Shown here: positions 1 to 9,159 of the stretch, piece by piece
Position numbering within the stretch: the first letter of the stretch is position 1
Layout of the letters: each line of letters begins with the position of its first letter
Assembly (NCBI RefSeq): GCF_019654955.1
Contig: NZ_BPEV01000016.1
Span: forward strand, 1 to 64,000
Direction: 5' to 3'
Length of the DNA stretch: 64,000 nucleotides
Origin: Shewanella sp. KT0246
GTDB lineage: Bacteria; Pseudomonadota; Gammaproteobacteria; Enterobacterales; Shewanellaceae
Made by a program: the position numbers and the translations under genes
Notes under the pieces: model-generated
What the model was told of the DNA's origin: nothing
What the model saw: the letters and a program-made list of their open reading frames with translations, nothing else
Database searches by the model: none

Positions 1-3000
1 CCTTGCATGTCCGTGGCCACGCCCGAGGCGTTGCCCGCGGCATCAATCACTTGCGCGTCCACATTCACTTGGGTATCGCCGTCAGCCACAGGGACTTCCA
101 CGGCTTGGCCATCATCAAGCATCGCTTGAGTCACCAGACCATTAAACAGCTCGTTGCCATCGGTGTCGGTGATGATCAAGGTGTCACCGACTTGGGTGCC
201 GGCAGCTAAAGTGACGGTTGCGGTGACGGTGCCATCGGCGCCAATCTCACTGCTACTGTAAATGCCATCATCGCCCATGCCGCTGAATTCAACGCTTGGG
301 GTTGGTGCTGTTAGATCTATATCGCCACTATCTTCCGCAAAGGCACCATTACCAGCACTATCGGAAACGCCAGCTACAGCAGTGTAATCGCCTTCGGCTA
401 ATGGTAAAGGAACCTCAACGCTGTAAGTACCATCTAGGTTTACGATGGTTTCGATAATTTGTTCTTGGCCTGCACTATCAGTAACAATAATTGTGACTGT
501 ACTGCCTGGTTCTGCATCTGTTGTACCAGAAATTATTGGCGTCGTATCAGCTGAATTATCAGGTGCACTCACGGTGATCTCTGGAGCTGTCGTGTCTATA
601 TCTCCAGTATCATTAGCACTTGCAGAGTTGCCAGCAGGATCTGTAACAACCGCGACTACGTTATATTCGCCTTCAGCTAATGGCTCAGCTACATCAACTT
701 CATAACTACCGTCAGGGTTAACAATTGCCTCTAAGACTTGCTCATTGCCCTCGTTGTCAGTAACGGTAAGCGTAACAGTGCTTCCTGGAGCTGCATCAGT
801 TGTACCCGTAATCGTTGGAGTAGTATCGATGTTATTATCAGGTGCATTTACAGTAATGACGGGAGCGATTGTATCTATTTGACCATCGTCGTTATCTGTA
901 GCTGAATTGCCTGCAGGATCTGTGACTTCTGCAACAACGGAATAATCACCTTCGGCTAAAGGTTGCTCTACGTCTACTTGGTAGCTGCCATTTTCATCAA
1001 CAATGGCTTCGAGTACTTGCTCATTGCCTTCATTATCAGTGACAACGATAGTGACTGTACTACCTGGTTCAGCATCTGTTGAACCAGTAATTGTTGGCGT
1101 ATCATCATTACTATTATCTGGAGCAATAACGGTAATCACTGGAGGGACGGTATCTAGTAATGCACTATCAGAACCTTCAGGACTTATATTTCCGGCACTA
1201 TCAACAATGGTTGCTACTACTTCAATCGTTTCACCTTCAGCAGGTGCTGGTAGTGTTAAATCTATTGAGCCATTATCAATATCTTCTTGGGTAAGAATAA
1301 TTTCCTGACCGTTAACAACTAAGGTATCTCCGGGCTGTGCACCAGTGGTTGTTAGATCAATGGTTACTGAAACTTCAGTATTACCTGCTAATTCTTCTTC
1401 GCTGATAATGCCATCGTTATTGGTATCAGTATTAATAACCACACCAGGAGCACCATCAGCAACAGGTGTTACTTCAATGGTCAGTGTTGCTGTGATATTG
1501 GTATTAGTTGTGTATGTAATAACGGGAACTTGGCCATTCCAATCTGCACTGGGTGTAAATAAGTAACTGCCATCTGCGTTTAAAACTAGTATCCCTTCAT
1601 CTACAGTAACGGATGTGCCAGCAGGGTAGGTTTCACCATTTATTTCAAAACTAGTAACACTCAGAGTGTCGTCATTATCAGAATCGTTAGCTAATACATT
1701 ACCTTCTGCCACAGTATCTTCAGCAACAGTGATGTTGTCGTTTACTGCAATTGTAGGGATATCATAATCTTCGTTAGCTGTTGCTGTTCCTTTTGCCCCA
1801 TCTGCTCCGTATCCATAAACAATACCATCAATAACTGTGTCTTCATCGTTTACAAGATCAGCAGCATTAACTTCAACGGAGAACGTACCGTCAGACTGCA
1901 TAATCGCTTGATATTCCTGACCATTAATAGTCAGCATGACAATACCTGTGGTGATGGATGCATCTGCAGTTACGGTACCAGTAATAGTAACCGTGCCCGT
2001 GCTTTCATCTGGGGTGAGTAGGTTATCACCCGTCACTGGATCAATATCTAAAGTGATGGCGGTATTATCAGGTGAATCATTGTCGTAAATACGTAATGTC
2101 GCTTGGGTATCACCTAATACTGCATTGGTAACATTAGATAAGTTAATTAGCGCAAATTCAGGACTATCTTCAACGATTAAATCGTCAGTAATAGGTACAG
2201 TGATGTAGGCCGTAGTCTCACCAGGAAGGAAAGTGACTGTGCCACTGACATTGGTAAAATCTTCACCAAATAAAGCAGTCAGTTCTTCTGAGCTGTAATC
2301 AAGAGTAATAGTTTCAGTACTAGGTTCGCTCAAGGTGAGGGTGAATAAAGCAAACTCCATTCCTTCAACTACAACAGCATAATCAATATCAACAATTGGT
2401 AAATCTGAGCCTTCACCATCATTATCAAAAATGGCGAACTCTAACTCTTCATCGTAAACATTTTCACCAGATACAACCGCATTAAAATATTCAGTTGGCT
2501 CTATGAAAGCATCATCAAAAATTGGGACGCGTATAAGAATACTATTGTTACCAGCTTCAAGATTGAAACTGAATATTGGTCGCGCTAAATCACCGCTTGA
2601 GTCAATTCCACCAATAGTCATTGTTTGCCACGTTAAACCACCATCATTTGAATATTCAAGCGGTACTAAATAGTCATCGGCATATTCAGCAATAGGGTAT
2701 CCAAGTTGTTCACTGAGTAGTTCACTAGTGAATGTGATGAACAGTTCTTGATCAGTTTCAAATGTGAGTTCACTGTTTAACGTAAATTGGTTAAAACCTA
2801 CATCTTCGAGCACATCTGGGATTTCAGCAGATAAATGCGATTTATATTGGTCTTGAGTGGCAGAAGTGACGTCTCTGAATACTGTCCAATCTTCGACGCG
2901 ATAATCAATGCTTAACCCTTCCAGATCGTATTGAGTAACGCCTTCATTCAAGATGATGACATAATTGCCATCACCCAAATCTTGCAAAGTACCAATATCT

Positions 3001-4301
3001 TCAAATGCAGCGCTAAGGCGGACATTACTCACTAACAAGTTTTGATCGATCACCTGCTGACCAACTGCGCCTTCAAGTAAATCATTAGCCGAAAAAGTAA
3101 TCTGGCCATCTAATTCATTGTAGTTATATGTAATTAACCCACCTGGCACGTCAAGAGTATCGACTGTACGTTCATCGTGTTCATCTGGTGCTCTATCGCC
3201 AGCAATGTCATCGATCGTATCTGCGACGTGCTCCATTGCGATAGTTTCGAACAAGTTCTGTTCATTCTCTTGTCTTTCAGTTTCGCGAGTAAAAATAATT
3301 CCAAGTTCAGCAAGTACTTGAGAGATCATTTCTTTACCAGCTGTGGCGATATTAAGAGGCTGACCTGTTGTTGGGTCAATATAATTTGCTAAGGCTTCAT
3401 GAACAGATAACAGGATATTGATATTGGTGGCATAGCTATCTTCAATATTTATTAAACTATTAGTGTTAAGTATTCCATCATCTACACCGTCTGTGAGGTC
3501 GTTGTCCAAGGCTTGTAAAAAAATAGCCATGTTTTCAACGTAATCCATATTAGTGTCGGACAATAAGGTTCCAGCAATATCTTGCAAGAATAAAATCTCA
3601 CCTTGAATAACATCAGCACTAAATGAGGCAATGGTAACGCCACCGATCATAAAAGTAATTGTGTCACCTGGTAAGTAAGCGAAAGAACCTGGAGAACCAA
3701 AGTCACCAGTAAAACCAGATAAACCAGAAGAAGTAGTAAACGAAACACCATTGACAAAATTATCGGTAAATTGAGCAATGTTAAAATTGTTGTTATTTAA
3801 TGCATTAACGCCTTCATCACCTAAAGATAGGCTGGCTGTTAATGTTTCTGTTGCCTCAAATGAAGTATCAAATCCTGCAGCTGCGATAGTTTCAGAACCT
3901 TCACGAGCAAGGGAGACATAGTCACTACCACCTTCATTACCTGATGCTTCACCAGCTGCAGTTTCAGGTAGTTGTTCAGTAGGATCTTCGCCAGATAAAA
4001 TTAAAGCTTGGAGGGCTTCAATTTCAGATAACTCACCAGAAGTCATATCTGTTGAAAATTGAGCAATTGAATCGTCTGTTGTATTTGCATCTATTTGATC
4101 ACTCTTTAACGTGTCACCGTTTAACACAGTACCGTCGTCAAAAGTGACAACAAAAGCTAAATCGCTCGCAAATTGGAGTTCAGCTCCTGCAGGAATTTGA
4201 TTTCCTGGAAGTATACTTTTGGATTGGCCATTTAATGTGAGAGTGATCTCACCGTTAGCCGAAGTCAAAACACCATTTTTAGTTGTTACAACAGAACTCA
4301 T
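1..4301 (-). CDS. bpfA: LapA/BpfA-family giant adhesin, N-terminal part (runs off the window)
   Basis: The frame is open from the ATG at 4301 to the window edge, giving about 1433 residues; the C-terminus is not visible. GGAG lies about 8 bases before the ATG. Residues 1 to about 120 look like the LapA-type retention module that plugs the outer-membrane TolC-like pore. TAAG at residues 114-117, followed by a Gly/Ser-rich stretch, matches the site cut by LapG-type periplasmic proteases. Next comes a unique region, then Calx-beta-like segments (acidic DNDGEGS and DNDSPDN ends), a cadherin-like segment, and Ig-like repeats of 93 residues. In S. oneidensis bpfA also follows hemCDXY; its exporter genes would lie left of this window. 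Family membership and surface-adhesin role are known for the family; c-di-GMP control of release is inferred from it. Confidence 0.85.
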   Translation of the reverse strand, partial: MSSVVTTKNGVLTSANGEITLTLNGQSKSILPGNQIPAGAELQFASDLAFVVTFDDGTVLNGDTLKSDQIDANTTDDSIAQFSTDMTSGELSEIEALQALILSGEDPTEQLPETAAGEASGNEGGSDYVSLAREGSETIAAAGFDTSFEATETLTASLSLGDEGVNALNNNNFNIAQFTDNFVNGVSFTTSSGLSGFTGDFGSPGSFAYLPGDTITFMIGGVTIASFSADVIQGEILFLQDIAGTLLSDTNMDYVENMAIFLQALDNDLTDGVDDGILNTNSLINIEDSYATNINILLSVHEALANYIDPTTGQPLNIATAGKEMISQVLAELGIIFTRETERQENEQNLFETIAMEHVADTIDDIAGDRAPDEHDERTVDTLDVPGGLITYNYNELDGQITFSANDLLEGAVGQQVIDQNLLVSNVRLSAAFEDIGTLQDLGDGNYVIILNEGVTQYDLEGLSIDYRVEDWTVFRDVTSATQDQYKSHLSAEIPDVLEDVGFNQFTLNSELTFETDQELFITFTSELLSEQLGYPIAEYADDYLVPLEYSNDGGLTWQTMTIGGIDSSGDLARPIFSFNLEAGNNSILIRVPIFDDAFIEPTEYFNAVVSGENVYDEELEFAIFDNDGEGSDLPIVDIDYAVVVEGMEFALFTLTLSEPSTETITLDYSSEELTALFGEDFTNVSGTVTFLPGETTAYITVPITDDLIVEDSPEFALINLSNVTNAVLGDTQATLRIYDNDSPDNTAITLDIDPVTGDNLLTPDESTGTVTITGTVTADASITTGIVMLTINGQEYQAIMQSDGTFSVEVNAADLVNDEDTVIDGIVYGYGADGAKGTATANEDYDIPTIAVNDNITVAEDTVAEGNVLANDSDNDDTLSVTSFEINGETYPAGTSVTVDEGILVLNADGSYLFTPSADWNGQVPVITYTTNTNITATLTIEVTPVADGAPGVVINTDTNNDGIISEEELAGNTEVSVTIDLTTTGAQPGDTLVVNGQEIILTQEDIDNGSIDLTLPAPAEGETIEVVATIVDSAGNISPEGSDSALLDTVPPVITVIAPDNSNDDTPTITGSTDAEPGSTVTIVVTDNEGNEQVLEAIVDENGSYQVDVEQPLAEGDYSVVAEVTDPAGNSATDNDDGQIDTIAPVITVNAPDNNIDTTPTITGTTDAAPGSTVTLTVTDNEGNEQVLEAIVNPDGSYEVDVAEPLAEGEYNVVAVVTDPAGNSASANDTGDIDTTAPEITVSAPDNSADTTPIISGTTDAEPGSTVTIIVTDSAGQEQIIETIVNLDGTYSVEVPLPLAEGDYTAVAGVSDSAGNGAFAEDSGDIDLTAPTPSVEFSGMGDDGIYSSSEIGADGTVTATVTLAAGTQVGDTLIITDTDGNELFNGLVTQAMLDDGQAVEVPVADGDTQVNVDAQVIDAAGNASGVATDMQ
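313..1160 (-). repeat. Tandem 279-bp Ig-like repeats in the left adhesin
   Basis: Three near-identical units repeat every 279 bp (93 codons). The boundary motif encoding DTxxPxITVxAPDN recurs near 1150, 871, 592 and 313. Each unit carries a TDPAGNSA-like motif and a GSTVTxxVTDxEG motif. They encode bacterial Ig-like domains of the adhesin stalk. Such repeats commonly vary in copy number between strains and can be collapsed in assemblies. Confidence 0.8.
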
Positions 4302-4415
4302 ATTTAGCTCCAAAACCCTAATTAACAATGCGTTTCACTGTTAGATAATAAAAAAAACACATTGTTGTTACTTGTTGTTGTCTGGTTAGTGGTGGGCATT
4401 AACCGCAATTTAACA

Positions 4416-4444
4416 ATTTTAGCTTTATTTGTATCGATAGTCAA
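4416..4444 (-). promoter_or_regulatory. Predicted sigma70 promoter of the left adhesin gene
   Basis: On the minus strand TTGACT (4444-4439) is separated by exactly 17 bases from TAAAAT (4421-4416), a near-consensus sigma70 promoter. It lies about 115 bp upstream of the adhesin ATG, implying an untranslated leader of roughly 105-110 bases. The 395-bp gap 4302-4696 holds this promoter and the hemY terminator. No convincing gene is seen in it. Confidence 0.6.
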
Positions 4445-4638
4445 TTTTTTGACCAATGTGGTTATAGTGGTTAAGACTATGAAAAGTAATATATTTGACT
4501 TTTTATGTGACAAATCAATGTAACTCAGTGATTACTATTAATTGTTAAAGTTTTAATAATAAATTGTGAGGTTAACCAATGTGAAATTTTAGTCTACTTT
4601 TAGGGTGATTCAAATGAGGCTTAAGAAAGGTAGTTATA

Positions 4639-4663
4639 TAAAAAAACCTGCCATTGGCAGGTT
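4639..4663 (-). terminator. Rho-independent terminator after hemY
   Basis: An 8-bp stem (AACCTGCC / GGCAGGTT) with a 3-base loop is followed on the minus strand by a run of T. It lies 34 bp beyond the hemY stop, so it separates the hem genes from the adhesin transcript. Confidence 0.8.
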
Positions 4664-4696
4664 ATTGAATAAATGAACTATTCGCTTCACTGGAAA

Positions 4697-5869
4697 CTAT
4701 TCAGTGGAATTCGCAGCTTTACGATAACTCTGTAACGCAGGTGTATTTTCACCAAGTTGTTCTTGAGTTTGGGCTAAAGCTAACCAATATTCACGTTTAG
4801 GCATAATTTCACAGACCTGAGACCAATGACTTTTGGCTGACTTAATATCGCGCTGTTGCTGAGCTAGTTTTGCTAAACAAATTTGGTATTCGGCATTATG
4901 TTCATGAGTCTGCTTAAAGCGATACAATAGCTTTCGGATATCCTCATCTTCCGAGTCAATTAATAATGGCAATTTAGATAACATATCTGATTCCGGTTCG
5001 GATTTAAGGCTCTTAGTTATGAGCTTTAAGGCATCCTTCTTGCGATTATATTGGCATAACCCTTGAGCATATATCGCAATTAACTTAGCTTGATTACGTT
5101 CTGATTTACTCAGCCAATGCCAGCACTTTTCTAGCTCTTGCTCGCTAATTTTTGCCGCTGATGTCAGCAAGGCTGTATTGGTTGAGTGTTCAATATCACT
5201 AGATGCTTGCTCAGAAACTATTTGTCGTTTACGGATCACGGGTAATAAAATTTTCAGCGCTTGCCAGTCTTGTTGCAACTGATAAAGATCTAATGCCAGC
5301 TTGAGAACTGGAGCTTTACTTTTACTGGTTGGATTTAAGGCATCAAGTTCAACGCGAGCTTCAGTTAACTTACCTTGTTGGATCAAATAGCGAGTTTTAG
5401 AAGTATTGACTGCTGCTTTCGTTAAAGGATCTTTAGCAGCTTCAGCGAGATACTTATCACGTGCATTAGTATTTCGTTGGTGATGAGCAGCTCTTGCGGC
5501 AGCAAAAAGGTTTAAAGCTGGTAGCTCGCCTTTTGCAGCACCTTTTGCCATGGCTTTTTCTGCATTTGGCCAGTCTTCCTCTGCGAGGGCAAGCGCGCCT
5601 TGCATGGTATATTTCTTGGCGGCTTCTCTACGCCACCTTTCTGGTAAGTATCGGCTGTTAATGACGATATTAAGTAAAAAGATAATTAACCATTCAAGTA
5701 ACTGTAAAGCACAATAAAACAGTACTAACCCCAGTAAACCAAAAACTAGGCTGGTTTCAATTTGGTATTCACCTGCTGCGATATAGACATAGCCTGTATT
5801 GCCAATAATAAAAGGGCTAATACAAAAACCAATTAGAATGATGATGACATAAGCTAGGATTTTAATCAT
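4697..5869 (-). CDS. hemY: HemY-family membrane protein with TPR repeats
   Basis: 390 residues. Two N-terminal hydrophobic segments (about residues 4-24 and 40-65) are followed by a basic stretch and a long helical C-terminal part with TPR-like repeats. This is the architecture of the gammaproteobacterial HemY protein of the hemCDXY cluster; it is not protoporphyrinogen oxidase. It overlaps hemX by 4 bases (ATGA), so translation is probably coupled. Its exact function is not settled; a link to haem biosynthesis rests on gene order. A terminator follows directly. Confidence 0.85.
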   Translation of the reverse strand: MIKILAYVIIILIGFCISPFIIGNTGYVYIAAGEYQIETSLVFGLLGLVLFYCALQLLEWLIIFLLNIVINSRYLPERWRREAAKKYTMQGALALAEEDWPNAEKAMAKGAAKGELPALNLFAAARAAHHQRNTNARDKYLAEAAKDPLTKAAVNTSKTRYLIQQGKLTEARVELDALNPTSKSKAPVLKLALDLYQLQQDWQALKILLPVIRKRQIVSEQASSDIEHSTNTALLTSAAKISEQELEKCWHWLSKSERNQAKLIAIYAQGLCQYNRKKDALKLITKSLKSEPESDMLSKLPLLIDSEDEDIRKLLYRFKQTHEHNAEYQICLAKLAQQQRDIKSAKSHWSQVCEIMPKREYWLALAQTQEQLGENTPALQSYRKAANSTE

Positions 5870-7116
5870 AGTTGCGGTTCCTCTGCAGGAACCAATGAGC
5901 CGAAGGTAATGAGTTGCTGTAGCAACCGAGTCGACTCAAAATTGGTATGTTTTACTTGCTCAATTTTAACAGTAATGAGTGCATCCAAAGCTGTCATGGT
6001 CTCTTGAGTTTGCGCTTCATCTAAATCAAAATATTGCTGGATCCAAGTACGGGCAAACCCAATTGATTGACGGTAATTGACTTCATCGTGTTGATATAAA
6101 GCCAGCTGTGCTTGCAGTAGCTTATTACGAATATTTTCGATTAAGTACCATTGTTGATCTGGAGCCAGTAACGGCTCCAGATCTGTTGTGCGTTTTCTAA
6201 TTGTGATGAAACCATCAGTAACCGAATGCCATGTTTTAGCGAGATTGCTTTGCCAATCATCTAACGAATCCGTCATCACATGCTGCTCTGCCAAGTCTTC
6301 AGCTGTTTGGGCCTTAGCGCGATTTAATGGCAAGCTATCTAATTGATTTAATATACTATCTATCGAATAGATGGTACCTGCTACATCTGTTGTTTTAATG
6401 GCATTAGTTTGGGCTAGGTCATGAGCAAGGGCGCGACGTATCGGTAATAGTGCAGGGTCTTTCATTGCTTCAATACGATCATCTGCCGAGCTCAGTAAAC
6501 TTGCAGCAGTTTTAGGATCGTTTTCAAGCCATAACTTTCGACCAGCCATACGCACTAAATATTCAGCTTCTGATGCCATCCAATGGTTCGGATTACGCTG
6601 AGCAATAGTGGCTACCCGTTCTTGCAATTGTTGATGAGATTTAGCTAATTGATTTTGTTGTTGGTAAGCCAAAGTGTCATTTTGTTGCTGTACTTCTAGC
6701 TCTGCAATGCGTCTTTTAGGCTCAATTAAAGCTTCTGTTACTTCATTGCTGATGGCTTGAGTTTGTTGGTATTGAGTCTGTAGCTCAATTTTTTGGCTTT
6801 CAAGCTCAATTAGTAATAAGTAGCTAATACCAATGCCAACTAGCGCGATGATAAGACATAATAAAATACTAAGTCTTACCCACCATGAACTTTTTTGTTT
6901 CGGAGCCACTTCAGGATCACTGTCGGTGCGATGAGTCTTTTCTGAATCTTTGGCATCCGTTGTCTGGATTTTCTGATGATTTTTACTCGTGGATTTTTGA
7001 GTATTAGATGTCTTGCTTTGCTCTAATTCAGTCGAAGACTCAGCCTCATTATTCACTGATTCAACGGTTGAATCTTTCGTACTTGATTGACTTGAATCTT
7101 GCTTATTGTTTTCCAT
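5866..7116 (-). CDS. hemX: HemX-family inner-membrane protein
   Basis: 416 residues. The first about 80 residues are hydrophilic and rich in Ser, Thr, Lys and Glu, predicted cytoplasmic. One transmembrane segment lies at about residues 82-106, then a coiled-coil stretch rich in Gln and Glu, then the conserved HemX domain. Older annotations call it uroporphyrinogen-III C-methyltransferase, but it lacks the SAM-binding methyltransferase fold of CysG/CobA, so that activity should not be assumed. It is the third gene of the hemCDXY run, 133 bp after hemD, and overlaps hemY by 4 bases. Confidence 0.85.
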   Translation of the reverse strand: MENNKQDSSQSSTKDSTVESVNNEAESSTELEQSKTSNTQKSTSKNHQKIQTTDAKDSEKTHRTDSDPEVAPKQKSSWWVRLSILLCLIIALVGIGISYLLLIELESQKIELQTQYQQTQAISNEVTEALIEPKRRIAELEVQQQNDTLAYQQQNQLAKSHQQLQERVATIAQRNPNHWMASEAEYLVRMAGRKLWLENDPKTAASLLSSADDRIEAMKDPALLPIRRALAHDLAQTNAIKTTDVAGTIYSIDSILNQLDSLPLNRAKAQTAEDLAEQHVMTDSLDDWQSNLAKTWHSVTDGFITIRKRTTDLEPLLAPDQQWYLIENIRNKLLQAQLALYQHDEVNYRQSIGFARTWIQQYFDLDEAQTQETMTALDALITVKIEQVKHTNFESTRLLQQLITFGSLVPAEEPQL

Positions 7117-7249
7117 GAGCTGTCCTTGAGTGCCTAGTGTGGCTATGTACTAGTGCGACCATCTACTGCGCGACATAAATATTTGAGTGATAGGGTACAA
7201 GTCTGGCAGGATTAAACAATATCGCAAATAACGGACTTTGCTTTAATGA

Positions 7250-7966
7250 TTAAAGAGATAACGCTTGTAAAACAGCTTGAGTGTTCGCGCCATTAGCATT
7301 GGTGACGTGACAAAATCCTGCTGTTTTCGCCCTTTGTTCCACTCGGTGACTAGGCACTATGATATGACATGATTGCAACCATGCAAATAACTCTTTTGGA
7401 ACAAGATTAATTAGATTAACAAGGACTTCGCCACTGGTGACGACAATAGTGTCAATTTTAGCAGTTTGCCATTGGCTGCAAACGCTTTGTGCATCAAGCT
7501 TTGGCATCACTCTTTGGTAAACTTCCCAATAGTTAACATTGGCTTGTCTTAAGCTTAATTGTTCTGCAATGGTTTCTCTGCCGCCAACTCCTCGAACTAT
7601 CATGATCCGTTGCTGTTTTACCTCTGCTAACGAAGCAAGTGATAACAATCCTTCACTATCTTGGCTGTCTGCTGGAGCAACTTCGGCGCGGATATTATAT
7701 TGAGTTAAAGCATCAGCAGTAGCTTGACCAACCGCATAATAGCGACAATTGGGGAATTGACCTTTGAGTGACTGCGCTGCAAAACTTACTGCATTGGTAC
7801 TGATAAAAATAATGCAGTCAGTTTGAGAAAGTTGTTGAGGTTCAATGGTGAAATGAGTTGGAGCAACAGCTAATAAAGGCGTGACAATAAAGCCGACACC
7901 TTTATCTTGGAGCTGTTGCACCATCGCTTGATTGCGCCCTTCAGGGCGCGTTAGCAAGACTTGCAT
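7250..7966 (-). CDS. hemD: Uroporphyrinogen-III synthase
   Basis: 238 residues, normal length for HemD. The enzyme closes and inverts ring D of hydroxymethylbilane to give uroporphyrinogen III, the branch point to haem, sirohaem and cobalamin. The N-terminus (VLLTRPEGRN) and the IIFISTNAVSF and IVVTSGEVLVNL stretches match the two-domain HemD fold, a poorly conserved family. It lies 17 bp after hemC on the same strand, the usual order, and the product of HemC is its substrate. Confidence 0.92.
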   Translation of the reverse strand: MQVLLTRPEGRNQAMVQQLQDKGVGFIVTPLLAVAPTHFTIEPQQLSQTDCIIFISTNAVSFAAQSLKGQFPNCRYYAVGQATADALTQYNIRAEVAPADSQDSEGLLSLASLAEVKQQRIMIVRGVGGRETIAEQLSLRQANVNYWEVYQRVMPKLDAQSVCSQWQTAKIDTIVVTSGEVLVNLINLVPKELFAWLQSCHIIVPSHRVEQRAKTAGFCHVTNANGANTQAVLQALSL

Positions 7967-7983
7967 ATTTTGATTTTGCCTGA

Positions 7984-8913
7984 TTACTTGTTGTAAACAG
8001 CGTCTAATATTGTTTTAGCGCCGCGGCTAAGTAAGTCATCAGCTAGCGCTTCACCTAATGCAATCGCATCAGTTTTAGGGCCAGATACAGCACCTTCAAT
8101 CACTTGGCTACCATCAGGATTACCGACTAAGCCACGTAAGCTTAATGTGTCACCTTCGATTTCAGCATAAGCACCGATTGGTACCTGACAACCACCTTCA
8201 AGGCGAGTGTTCATAGCACGCTCAGCAAGTACGCGGTAACGAGTTTCTAAATGCTCAAGTGGAGCAAGTAGCGCTTTAACACGTTCGTCATTCATACGAC
8301 ATTCAATACCTACAGCACCTTGACCGTTAGCTGGTAGTGAATCTTCTGCTGAGATGAAGCTAGCAATACGCTCATCTAATTTAAGACGAATTAGACCAGC
8401 TGCAGCAAGGATGATGGCATCGTAATCACCGCCATCTAGCTTAGCTAAACGCGTACCGACATTACCACGTAAGTCTTTGATGACGAGATCTGGACGAGCT
8501 GCGCGAATTTGACACTGACGACGTAAGCTAGAAGTACCAACTACAGCACCTTGTGGTAGCTCTTCAATCGTTTTGTATGTGTTAGATACGAAAGCGTCAC
8601 GTGGATCTTCACGCTCACAAATAACCTGTAAACCTAACCCTTCTGGGAAATCTACTGGTACATCCTTCATTGAATGAACAGCGATATCAGCGCGATCTTC
8701 AAGCATAGCAACTTCAAGTTCTTTAACGAATAAACCTTTACCACCCACTTTAGCCAGAGGCGTATCTAAAATCACGTCTCCTTTAGTGCTCATTGGAAGA
8801 AGTTCTACAGTTAAACCTGAATGAATACGTTCAAGCTCAGCTTTAACGAATTCAGCTTGCCACATAGCCAGTGGACTTTTACGAGTAGCGATACGAATAA
8901 CATTTTGAGACAT
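7984..8913 (-). CDS. hemC: Hydroxymethylbilane synthase (porphobilinogen deaminase)
   Basis: 309 residues from the ATG at 8913 ([14 protein letters not shown]), which aligns with the usual HemC N-terminus. A start 45 bp upstream at 8958 would add 15 residues not typical of the family. The enzyme joins four porphobilinogens into hydroxymethylbilane in the cytoplasm. AVHSMKDVP carries the catalytic Asp, and GGCQVPIG carries the Cys that binds the dipyrromethane cofactor. It is the first gene of hemCDXY and diverges from cyaA across a gap of about 245 bp. Confidence 0.95.
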   Translation of the reverse strand: MSQNVIRIATRKSPLAMWQAEFVKAELERIHSGLTVELLPMSTKGDVILDTPLAKVGGKGLFVKELEVAMLEDRADIAVHSMKDVPVDFPEGLGLQVICEREDPRDAFVSNTYKTIEELPQGAVVGTSSLRRQCQIRAARPDLVIKDLRGNVGTRLAKLDGGDYDAIILAAAGLIRLKLDERIASFISAEDSLPANGQGAVGIECRMNDERVKALLAPLEHLETRYRVLAERAMNTRLEGGCQVPIGAYAEIEGDTLSLRGLVGNPDGSQVIEGAVSGPKTDAIALGEALADDLLSRGAKTILDAVYNK

Positions 8914-9018
8914 GCCAGAGAGTTCCATCGATAGACTTAATTGCGACAATGCTAACATTGCCCGTTGGCTTATGTAACAAACCGATAGCGATTGTTTGAC
9001 CTATGCACATAATTTTTT

Positions 9019-9034
9019 TGTGACCTAGATCTCA
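9019..9034. promoter_or_regulatory. CRP-like site between hemC and cyaA
   Basis: TGTGA-CCTAGA-TCTCA matches 9 of 10 informative positions of the CRP consensus TGTGA-N6-TCACA. It lies about 125 bp upstream of the cyaA ATG and about 105 bp from the hemC ATG. In E. coli, CRP-cAMP represses cyaA, so feedback control here is a reasonable inference. Confidence 0.5.
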
Positions 9035-9159
9035 TTTACTGGCGTATTTCAATAAAACTGATACCATGAACAAGTTATTACTAATGAATTTAATGCTAAT
9101 TAAAGTAAGTGATTTCTTTAATTTTTAGTTCGAATCAGTCGTAGAGTGATAGTACAAGG

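Noticed and set aside
1..4301. Tandem 279-bp repeats as a CRISPR array
   Set aside because: The repeats are coding, contiguous, in frame, and have no short repeat-spacer structure.
4322..4513. 63-residue frame between the left adhesin and hemY
   Set aside because: It overlaps the adhesin promoter and leader, has low-complexity Thr/Asn content and no recognisable family or Shine-Dalgarno.
5866..7116. HemX as an active uroporphyrinogen-III methyltransferase
   Set aside because: No SAM-binding methyltransferase domain is seen; the protein is a single-span membrane protein with a coiled coil.
8914..8958. Upstream start for HemC giving 324 residues
   Set aside because: The extra 15 residues are not typical of the family; the start at 8913 aligns with known HemC N-termini.
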